A model generated the notes under the pieces. The model was not told the DNA's origin, did no database searches, and worked only from the letters and a program-made list of their open reading frames with translations. The translations under genes and the position numbers were made by a program. From contig JAANDG010000136.1 of the NCBI GenBank assembly GCA_036852015.1, positions 124,001 to 188,000 of the forward strand: a stretch of 64,000 nt of DNA, given 5' to 3'. This document shows positions 26,856-36,400 of this stretch, one piece after another; position 1 is the first letter of the stretch, and each line of letters begins with the position of its first letter. The stretch comes from Pelodera strongyloides. Its lineage: Eukaryota; Nematoda; Chromadorea; Rhabditida; Rhabditidae.

Positions 26856-29800
26856 GTATCTCTCTATCTCCCGCTTCTATTCCTCTTCTCTCTCTCTTTC
26901 TCTTTCTCTTTCTCTTTTTCTCTCTCTCTCTCTCTCTCTCGGTCTTTATCTCTCTCTCTTTCTGTCTTTATCCCTGTCACTTTTTTTATCCCGTCTCTAA
27001 ACTTCTTATTGTTAGGTACATTGACGTGTGGTGGGTGGTCCAAGATGGTGGCATACTTCTCTTAATTGCCTATTTACTCCAACAGCACAAGGTGAGCAAC
27101 ATTCCATTTATTGGAAAATTCAATTTTTCAGCTTACGGTGCCGGATACCTTGCTATTTGGAAATTATAGAATTCTTAGTAAACACTTTACAAATTGTTTA
27201 TAATACTAACAATAAGCATAAACACAAACCACGTATCATTCCGCTTTGCAATTCAATGTATCTAGTCTGTGGTCTAGGTGATCTAATTCAAGGGGCTTTT
27301 TACAAATGTTTAGGAAACTGTATAGATAACATTGACTATTATTCAAGGTCTGGAAAAGTTGCACACTTCGCGTGTTCGCAATTTCCGAAGATGATGAAGA
27401 GAAAAGTGAAGAAATGAGACGACATTTACAAAGATATATTTACATGCTACGAATAGATGCCGAGCTGTTTGTGAGTTTAAAATTAGAAAACGATTGTAAT
27501 AGTAGGATATTATTTTTCCTCAGGTGTATGCACTACGTTACAGTAACTCATCCAACTCTTGCAAGAGTAGTGCATTTTTTTCTTGCAAGAGTAGTGCATC
27601 TTCGGACATTGCTTGTTGAATAACTTGTGTACAGGTCAACTCTTCTGTTTGATCTATTTATGCGGAAATTTGAGTAGAATACGTGTTTCTAAACCATTTT
27701 AAGATTGTGAACCTCCTTGACGAGGAGATCTCGGTTGATGTGCACGAGCGAGTGGCTGCCATGGAAAATCAAAGGAAGGAATTCAGGGAGGCGGCTGAAC
27801 TGCATGTAAGTTTCTTAAATCTAAAACAGCTAGAGACATTATTTATTCCCATACGCTCTTTTAGACGTGTGATATGCTCCATTGAGTAGAAAATAATAGA
27901 AAATAGAAAATAATAAACGCATCGTGCGGGCTTTTTTTTAGGGGTGTAGCCGCAACCGCACCGCGCGCTTAAGAACGTAGTCATAGAGTGCGGATTTTGA
28001 TTACACAATTTGATTACACATGAAGGAGAATTTGCAGAAATAGGAAAAAGATAATTATTATTTAAAGTTATTCTATATTTAGACATCGCGATCATCAGGC
28101 GGCTTCGTGAACGACGCTTTCAATAACGATGACACGCTTTATGGAAAGTATAACAAGCAGAAACTGGGTAGGTTGTGTACTAATTGTTTTCTTCTTCGAA
28201 AGTGCATACTATTACATGTAAGTTTAATTATTTTACCCAAATACGTCTACTGGGAACATTTCGAGCAAACATTTTTGAGGAGAGGATGTTATGTTGTGAT
28301 TTAATATCCTTGAGTTCCTACCTAACAATGACTTTACTCAAATATTGCCTGCATTACTACTCATAGGATTTGGTAACTATGTGTGGTGATAATGTAATTT
28401 GTCTGTGATTTGATTGGTCGACACTGGTATCATAGCTTACAATTAGCACAAAAGTAATAGTCCTTTCTGATTCAGTTTCGGCTGCTAATGGTGGTGGTAC
28501 GCCACTAAAACAACGAAAACATCAGCCAATTTCAATACATATCAGCGAAGAGGAAGAAACATCATTTTCCAAGTTAGTTTCATCATTTCAAAATATTGTA
28601 CTCTAAATATTTGTTGGTACCTGACATTAGAAAATGCGAATATCATCATCAGAAAACCATCAGAATAAGAGTAGAGTTTCGTCAAAAATTGGACCAAGCG
28701 GCCCAACCACCGGTGCAAGAACAATACCTACGTATTCACTACACGTATTCACGTACGAACTAGCACGTGAATGTGTGTATAAGTGTAACATATGGTGTAG
28801 AACTTGCTGGAAATTAAGGTGTGACTACACACGGGAAAGTTAAAGGGAGATGTTTCACTATGAGTTGTTCATGCGAGTTTGATGCACGCGTAGATAAATG
28901 TAAACTAGTATAACCAGATGACTTTTCTTTCAGCTTAACTGTGGGTGAAAGCCTTTACGACACACAATCAGTGGGTAGCATTGATTCAAAGGAATTGAAG
29001 TTAAATGTGAGTTATTCATTATTTTTCGTTCCACGACCTGGGTTCAGGGGTTAACGCTCATGGAGACTTACTTGCGAATATGGACAATATGAATATGCTC
29101 TTTTTTCTATTTATGAAAACACTTCAACATACTAAATATCAAAAAGTTTGATGTGCGCGTGGTTCATTTGGGAGAAGATAACTTCATAAACAGTTAGAAT
29201 TTTCGAGCTTATTGCCGAAAGGTGAAACGTTGTCTTGAAGATTTGGTTCACATCTGTCCAATCTGCCTTACCCTGAGTCGTAATAAGCTCGAAGATTCTA
29301 ACTTTCTATGAAATATCAAAAAGTTCAGCGAGATGTATTGATCTATTTTTTATCTGTTTGGTTACGCATAGAATAAAAGAGTATTTAATTTTTAGATCCA
29401 CAAGATGAATACATCGGTCCGGTTGAATAAGGTGATCCTTGAGAATTCGCCGTCTTCACAACTCGTTCTTCTCAATCTACCACATCCACCGAGGTGAGTA
29501 ATCATCAATGTACCTCGATCTAAGCCTAAGCCTAATCCTAATCCTAAGCCTAAGCCTAAGCCTAAGCCTAAGCCTAAGCCTAACAATAAGCCCAATTATA
29601 AGGTAAAACTTAGTAACAAACCTTACAATAAGCCGACTCCTCAACTTCTGATGCGAGTTCAGTTTTGTGCTTATTCTATTTTTTATAATTGGCAGGATGG
29701 AATTTGTACATTTTTCAATATTTTTTCCTGCTTTCTACTGTACAATTAGGGTATTTTTTTTTTGAAACTGCCAAATTTTGTTTAGGAGTCGTGAGATGTT

Positions 29801-29903
29801 CGTCCACAATTTCACATCGTATTTGGAGGTGTTGACAGAAAATCTTCCAAGAGTTCTATTCATTGGCGGATCGGGCAAGGAAGTTATATCGATAGATTCT
29901 TAG
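17032..29903 (+). CDS. kcc: K-Cl cotransporter, SLC12 family (KCC type)
   Basis: Electroneutral K+/Cl- symporter of the plasma membrane. Exons: 17032-17061, 17950-18047, 18404-18483, 18758-18838, 19152-19225, 19444-19587, 19820-19910, 20083-20177, 20986-21040, 21412-21521, 21813-21895, 22116-22226, 22579-22700, 22982-23143, 23491-23620, 23811-23929, 24107-24203, 24406-24472, 24647-24756, 24934-25063, 25193-25287, 25398-25492, 25691-25770, 25953-26033, 26286-26403, 26666-26756, 27016-27091, 27348-27470, 27704-27805, 28083-28167, 28476-28572, 28934-29006, 29396-29493, 29786-29903. They total 3321 nt (1106 aa; human KCC1 is 1085). Family marks: [78 protein letters not shown], and an end like human KCC (EVISIDS). 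The extracellular loop (NVTPGFPG) is present. [10 protein letters not shown] matches the region of the inhibitory C-terminal phospho-Thr. The first two exons are least certain. Two introns start with GC. Confidence 0.93.
18186..18367. repeat. TTAA foldback MITE, family B
   Basis: TTAAAGCGAAATACCGGCCGG at the left and CCGGCCGGTATTTCGCTTT at the right; the right TTAA has decayed to TTGTA. Intron 2 of the cotransporter gene. Confidence 0.9.
18507..18690. repeat. diverged family B foldback
   Basis: The arms carry AAGCGGAATAACAGCCGG on the left and AAAACCGGAATT on the right; the interior GGGAATACAGCAGCC is shared with the copy at 33487-33630. Confidence 0.6.
19305..19372 (-). repeat. tRNA-derived (SINE-like) sequence in an intron
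   Basis: Read on the minus strand it has an A-box-like GGTTCAGTGGTTAACAGTGC (19341-19360) and a B-box-like GGGCTCGAGACCGG (19313-19326) at tRNA-like spacing. It does not fold into a proper tRNA, since acceptor and anticodon stems fail. A decayed tRNA-derived SINE or tRNA pseudogene fits. It lies in intron 5 of the cotransporter gene. Confidence 0.45.
20235..20405. repeat. TTAA foldback MITE, family B
   Basis: Full-length copy with both TTAA flanks, in intron 8 of the cotransporter gene. Its right TTAA is also the left TTAA of the next element. Confidence 0.9.
20402..20821. repeat. long foldback element, family A
   Basis: About 420 bp. The arms begin TTAAAGGGACAGGCCCACC and pair almost throughout; the centre carries GTGTGTATGCAAATGA and its complement. 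Flanked by TTAA. Confidence 0.9.
21214..21385. repeat. diverged family B-type foldback
   Basis: Ends TTTAAAGCGGTGTGGCAGG and GCCGTTATACTGCTTTC, with TTTTCAAAGGATTGC and its weak complement inside. Intron 9 of the cotransporter gene. Confidence 0.55.
26779..26998. repeat. (CT)n microsatellite
   Basis: About 220 bp of CTCT with CTGTCTCTGTAT-type interruptions. It fills most of one cotransporter intron and creates long low-complexity open frames. Confidence 0.95.
29193..29302. repeat. inverted-repeat element, family E
   Basis: AGTTAGAATTTTCGAGCTTAT at the left pairs with ATAAGCTCGAAGATTCTAACT at the right. The interior GTCCAATCTG matches the fragment at 9918-9978. Intronic. Confidence 0.75.
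29519..29583. repeat. interstitial telomere repeats (GCCTAA)n
   Basis: About eleven CTAAGC units with two CTAATC variants, in the last intron of the cotransporter gene. Confidence 0.9.
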
Positions 29904-31461
29904 TTTTACTCCAGATTTAGAATTATTGATTGATTATGAGTTGCATTTGAAAGTTGCAACAAACTGCGGATTCTACTTACATACTATTTTTGGCATGTTG
30001 TCAGTTTTTATTCCAGGGTTTATAAGTTTTATCGTTTTATATTTGAATTTTCCCACAAATGTATTACAACTGCCTAATATCGCTTCTGGGCCCATGGATA
30101 AAAGATATAATAAAGCATTTCCATGCGCGAGATCGGAAGGTTACAGTAACCTTGCATAATCATCCACTCGAGAAACCTACCGTAGTCAATTCGGCTCGAG
30201 TGAGTACGGTTTTTCACAACAATGTCCATGAGTTCGACCCTTTGCAAGCTAATCTTCATGTAAAACAGCGCCTTGCCGTATTTTATCATAGAATATTTCA
30301 CTTGATTGTTCTTTATTCACTTCATAGGGTTTTTACGGTATGTTTAAGAAGAAACTTGTCTTTCCGTAGTGCATAATATATGCAGCGGCTGTATCGTGAA
30401 AATATGTATACCAAATACATTGCTTGTAAGTGTTGTTGTTTGGAAATTGTTTAGATTGGGAATAGTTAAGCAACTAATGAAATGAAATGATTTGCATTAC
30501 ATTCATATTAATGTATACTAAATACATTTGAAATGGGATAAATTCATGGGCCTAACCCTATTTGGATATACTTTCAGTTGTTCAGAACATTACTGATTTC
30601 ATAGTATAGTATTCGTTTATAAAATCCTAAGCTTTACAATTTGTACTTTAATACAGTACAATGTGCCTTGTTCAAATGATATTTGTGTTTGCGTTTTTTT
30701 TTGCCTTGATTACCTTGACGAATTATTTTTGTTGTTTTGTTAAATTTCAACTTTATTATATACATATAAAGCTTACATAATGTTTAGAACTCATATGGGA
30801 CTATTTACTATTTTATTTTACATATGGACACTCAAAATTTACATGAGAGCCTATCCTCACGAAATATTTATTGGTTGTCAAACATAGGCAAGCATCGTCA
30901 AGCATTATCAAGCAATGTCACACATTGTCAAACATTGTCAATTATTGTCAAACGATGTCAGGCGTGTGTCTTCAATCGTCTCATCTTTTTGGAACTTCGA
31001 GTTATCTGAATACAGCCGGAGGCGCATACGAACACAAAGAGTAGAAACAGGGTTATCACTAAAAAATAGAATGCAATGTTTTTGCAATATAATTTGTTAT
31101 TCCTGATAAATTTATAAAACCTTTTGAAGTGTTAGCTATGTTTACTGTACAAGCTTAACACAACCCGGCCCTCTTTTGAAGGCAAGTCATCTTTTTTAAT
31201 GATAGTGAGAAAAAAATAGTGTTTTGGGTGGCGTTTTGGAGTTTGGGAGTGCGCTGTGCGGACACGACTTACGGCTACACCCTTAAAAGTTGGACGCTTG
31301 CGCCCCTACCTGCGCACCGCGCTTATTAGCAGCCTGCGATCTAACCGCACTAACGCTGTCATACCTAAGCTAACCGCGCGGTTGTGGTTAATCGCAAGTA
31401 ACAGTGCGCACAGCGGTAACCGCACAGAGCGCCCGCGGAACTGAGTAGGTAAGGCCGCAAA
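29904..31461. other. intergenic between convergent genes
   Basis: Presumably holds the 3' UTR of the cotransporter gene. Includes a short tandem array of CATTGTCAAA-like units (30890-30962) and a GC-rich patch (31250-31440) with an open frame that I do not trust. Confidence 0.6.
30890..30962. repeat. short tandem repeat, about 10-12 bp unit
   Basis: Seven imperfect copies of CATTGTCAAA / CATCGTCAAG in direct orientation. Confidence 0.7.
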
Positions 31462-32096
31462 CTACAACTCACCCAAGGCCAATGTGTAGACCACTTTTAG
31501 CCGGCTGGGAAGCAAGTCCAGAAGGTTGAGATCATGAAGATTCACCGAGGGAGGCTTCAACCATGATGGCAGACCAATACCACCTACATATAACAACTTA
31601 TATTCCGCCTACTGTATAGTCCACAACGTCTGAACTTCTCCACGTGGAAATGGGAAAGGCGACGCTGGCACCTTTTCTGAGCTAAGGTCAAAAATATAAT
31701 CAAACCTTAGTGAAAGGTGAAAGGTGAAGGAATCTTACGAGAACTGTACTTATTTAATTTCAAGGCTTATTATATGGTTCATTGATAGACAATAAAGGAT
31801 CAAAACAAAAAGAGCATGCATAGTACTAGTGAATAATACAACTAATTCGACCAGCACGAACCCTAAGATACGACGCTTCACAACGCACGTATACGTATAC
31901 TGACGAGGGACCCACGGCTTAATTTCAAGGCTGCAGCATGCCGGCCAGCCTGCCGACCCCGAACGCTGTAAGCATTCGGGGTCGGCACAGGAATATGGAC
32001 ACGTCAACTGGATGTTTTATCTATGTGATACTTACCTGTATCCTCTGCCTGCTCCAACATACCGTATGCCGGATCGTCCGCATAGTCATCAGACAT
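31462..32096 (-). CDS. small acidic protein, unidentified (60 aa model)
   Basis: Two exons in matching phase: 32096-32036 (donor ACAG/gtaagt) and 31583-31462 (acceptor TATATGTAG, stop TAG). The N-terminus is acidic (MSDDYADDPAYGMLEQAEDT) and exon 2 reads GGIGLPSWLKPPSVN then DLNLLDLLPSRLK. There is no signal peptide or membrane segment. A TTGG/gtgagt site just before the stop could be a donor, so more exons may follow. It lies about 670 bp downstream of the metalloprotease-like gene in the same orientation. Family unknown. Confidence 0.45.
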
Positions 32097-32792
32097 CTAG
32101 GCCAGTAACGCTAAGACAAATAACGCACTTTTCGGAATTTAAAATATATATTATTTATGGAAGGTCATCCACAACTTAAAATAAATACTCTAGAATTGAC
32201 AACGGACAGATCGGCTCAGTGTCGTGAGCATATGATGTAAATATGCGTAAGAAAAGTTGTGACAAAGGTTAAAATAAATGTTTGCTTTTTAGAGAGTCTC
32301 TCAATGAGTAGGGCAATTATTTCAAACCTACACATTTAACTAAAAGAAAACATTGGGACGAAACAGAATAGATAATAAGAAGTAGAAATATTGTGAAGTG
32401 CTGCTTTTCCTTTTATTCATTTTATTTTTTATTCATTTTGTTGGAAAAGCAGTCGTCATTGGAAACCCATTCTGTTGCACAGCAACATTCAAGAATCACA
32501 TTAACTATGTAGGAAATAAATAAACTTGCTGGATACGTAACCAAATTTTTCCAGAGTTTCAGTTTTTCCAATTCCCTTTTCATAAAGAGTCCCCTTCTTC
32601 GAAAAACTTTTGAGAGGAAGAATACACAACTTGATTATGTCACAAAAGTTGACTCTCATATTATAAAACTATGCGTTTTGCACTAAAAAACCAGCACAAC
32701 ACAATGCCCGAATATTTATTGTTCACATTAACTGAACCGTATTTGCGTATAAACATTGATTATTTGAATTTATTATGTACAGTATCCGCCAA

Positions 32793-33390
32793 TCAGGGCG
32801 CGCATTTGAAGTACTCGGTGATTGGCTGAGGAGCGCCGGCTTGGTGTGTGGTAGCATCCCATTCGGCCACCTAAAAATACACATATAAATAATAGTAAAC
32901 ATGTTTTATATATTTTTGAAAGTTTAATCTTGACTGATAATGCCTTCGACGGTTTCCACAACAATTATCTAACAAGAAGATAGTTTGTAAGGTGTGGGAC
33001 GGCGGTGGTTTGTATGTATGTGTGAATGCGTGTATGCATGTACGTGTGTGTACATGTGTGTGTCTACGGGTGAATGTGTGCATGTATGTGTGAATATAAG
33101 TCCACATAAGGAAACTCACAGTTGTCTCGTCAAACATCCAATACTTCTTGAAATTGGTTCCCTTTATGGGGATTCCGGAGCGCAAATCAAAGGGAAGGTT
33201 CGGAAATACTCGGTTTTTGTCGTTGAGAATCTGGGGAACATTCTGCACGACGTTATAAGTGGCGAACACATTACCCTAAAGGAATTATTGACTGAATAAT
33301 ATAACGAAAAAAGTACACAATACATATTTCTTTTATTCTTTATCAGGAAGCAGATATAAGCGCATGGGCATGGTATTCCACTGATTATTG

Positions 33391-33446
<56 letters not shown>

Positions 33447-36400
33447 GTGTTTATTGTCTTCAAATATGAATACTATTAATAGTAGGTTAAAGCGAATAAC
33501 TGCCGGTTTTTCAAGCGTGCGTTTCACAACTCCATTGCCACATGCTCTATGCAAATGATTATAATTCGCGCAATCATTTGCATACACTTCATGGGAATAC
33601 AGCAGCCTTTCAAAAACCGGTTGTATGACAGTATGACTACATATATTGTTATGGGGTTTCCATGTACGCCAAAAATAACTGTGCGTTCCCTTCCAAGTAT
33701 AGACAAATTTTCCGTATTTTCCCTGAATTGAATATTTGACATGAGCAATTAATACATGGGTCTCGCGAAGTCGTAAAACACGGTAAATTTGCCCGCATAC
33801 TTGGAAACCCCATTAGGGATGCCTTCCTAGGATTTAGCAAAACATCTGTGAGACCGAAATTTTAGAAGAATTGCCAATGCATAACAACAAGTACCAATAC
33901 AAACCATACTTACCGAAAGGATAACTACACTTCCATTATTCAGTGGGAAAGCGGCTTGAGGGAAGAACAGAACTCGTTCATGCAAATCACGAGGGAAATC
34001 CTCGTGTTGACAGAAAAAAAATAAAAAATTTAGTATTTACCTATCATTCTTCTAGAATGCATCACCAACAGGGAGCCCTCCCTAGGCTCACGAACGCTAT
34101 GAGTATCTTCTGCTCTCACACTCCCTACGCACTCTTTAGCTCCTTGTTGGTGAATACGGCTTCTGACTACGGCAGCTCGTGGAACCAGGCGAATGACTCT
34201 GTGAGCTTTTGTCATAATTCAGTGCGGTTTTCACGGTAATTGATCTGAAGTCAAACAAAGTCTTTTCTGAGCCCAACCATTTAAACTCACGTAAATTTGC
34301 GCCCGTCAAACTCGTATCCGTAGACGGTTCTCTCGGCGAAAAGGATAGTTAGCCCTCGTGAAGTTACCGACGCGTTCACGAAGTCTGGGCCATCGGGGAA
34401 CATCTGAATAAAATATTATTATTTCACTTTTTTAAGTTTAGTATTTCAACTTCTGAATTTTTCCATGTCAATTTATGATTTATGCATCACACGGTCTATA
34501 GTGCACTTTTCAGGACGTATGGGGTTAACTTAAATTACAAGCAGATTCTAAGAAAGTTACGGCACATTGATTGTTTCTAAAAACAGCCGCACATTAAGCT
34601 CTAATTGCAAAAGCAATTAGAGCTCAATTTGTTTGAAAGCAATTACCTCACTGATTCTGGCTGGTGTCTCGGCAATTTTCCCATCGTTAACTTTATAGAC
34701 GTGGTAGTCCTTGAATAGGAACCATGTATGATCGTCCACTAAAAGTTGGAATCAAATTATTAAGTCAATAAATAAATAATATTTCTCTTTCAAGGTTGTG
34801 ACCATAGGAGCGTTGCGTCTTGTGAGCGACTTCAATAAGTGCTGAATTTGGGTGTTCACTTTTGTTCGCAATAAAGGACTGACTGAATAAGTATTGCTAA
34901 AAAACTAAGGTTATAAGTTATATTAAGGTAATTAGTGTTTTAATTTATAATTATTTATACCATTAGTCACCGAATCCAAGTGCTTGGGACATTTAAGTTT
35001 CGAGGCATCTGGTGATGTAGCCGACACGGGGAGAGGCAGTCCTAAAAATATTTTTATTACCATTTCTGTATATAATTGATAGTATATAATTGTTTGTTAC
35101 CTTCATTTATCGTACTTAATTCTTCATTTTTGTTATTTGTGAGAAACATCTAAACTGACATTTTTATGGAAGTTCCACAAATTACCACCACTACTCACCT
35201 ATAAACAGCAAGAAAGCGATAATAACGCTGAGTGTGTGCATTCTTTCCACCAATAAAGTAATTATCTCAATTAAAGTGTTTAGCACAATTGTAAGCTATG
35301 AAACAACCATATTATCAGACGTGCTTGTGAACAACGAAATATTATAAACTAGCAAATGTAACGTGACATAAGCTTATCACCACTGGCAGGATCAACCAGG
35401 TACGTTAGATTTCCTTACAATTAGACTGGAAGAAAAAGAATTGATAGTTCTCTTACTACATAAAACAATTTTGGAAAAGAATAAAATAAGAAGGTGACTC
35501 GTTGGGCAAATGACAAAACAAGAAGCCAGAAGAAAGGGCATACATAAAAAAAGTACTAACCTAAATATAAAAACCCAAACTATGTTACCGTTATCGCGCT
35601 AACAAAGGAAATTGGCGAAATTTGTATGGTATTTTAACAATGCAAAGTGGAATAGATATTATGAACTTGTTTCATTTATGTCAGAACAAAGATTAGCTTC
35701 ATGGGCTGTGTGTGAAAGGTCAAAGGAGAAAATCAAATAGAAAAAAGTTGCAAATGAACAGTTGTCGCATGGTTTCCTGGGCAACTAGGCATGTTTTTCA
35801 TTCAAAGTCGTAGGCAAACTGAAGTTAAAGTGCTATTAATTCAGTGTGAACCATACAAATGTAAATGAAATATAAGCAAATAAAAAAATATGTTCTCTTA
35901 AGGACATAAGAAAAATATGTTCTTAGGACTTCTTCGGTTAGGAAATACGTACTGAAGCGTCAAAAAGGTGATATTATGTTTCTTAGTCAACGCCCAAAGA
36001 AATTTACATTTGAAATGTAAATATCACTACAAAGGAAGGTGTTTGTGTTGAATTCCAACAAAGAAACGTTCGTAGTTTCTAATGGGTTTATTTGTGTTCC
36101 TAATCCACAAACACGTAAAAACGCAATAACAAAGGAATCTCAAAACCAACAGTGGGGAATTTCAGAAATAAGTCCACATCGACGTAATTATTTTGAAAAT
36201 ATGAAAACTGCTCATAAGTAAAACGTCTAGATTTTGCTAGTTTGCATTGTACTATTGTATTATGCTACTTATCGATCATAAATTTATCGCTTTAGTACGT
36301 TCATGTAGGTGTTCTGGCATTGTGAAGTGAATGAAAACCGCCGATAGTTTTTTTTATCAAATAGTAAATAGGAATACCTGATACTCGCTAATTGCAAGGA

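Noticed and set aside
26371..27000. 209-codon open frame
   Set aside because: More than a third is Ser/Leu low complexity from a CT microsatellite; the real coding exon there is 26666-26756 of the cotransporter, in another frame.
31256..31444. 62-codon GC-rich open frame
   Set aside because: Arg/Leu/Thr-rich sequence from a GC-rich patch with similar patches elsewhere (6940-7110, 45000-45070); no splice or homology support.
32926..32970. Alternative short terminal exon (IIVVETVEGIISQD) for the hemopexin gene
   Set aside because: Phase-compatible, but the exon 32870-32793 gives the closing Cys of the hemopexin domain (YFKCAP) and a polyadenylation signal; the short version is probably chance, at most a rare variant.
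36039..36221. 60-codon plus-strand frame
   Set aside because: Lies in the long intron between catalytic and hemopexin exons, AT-rich, no splice or family evidence.
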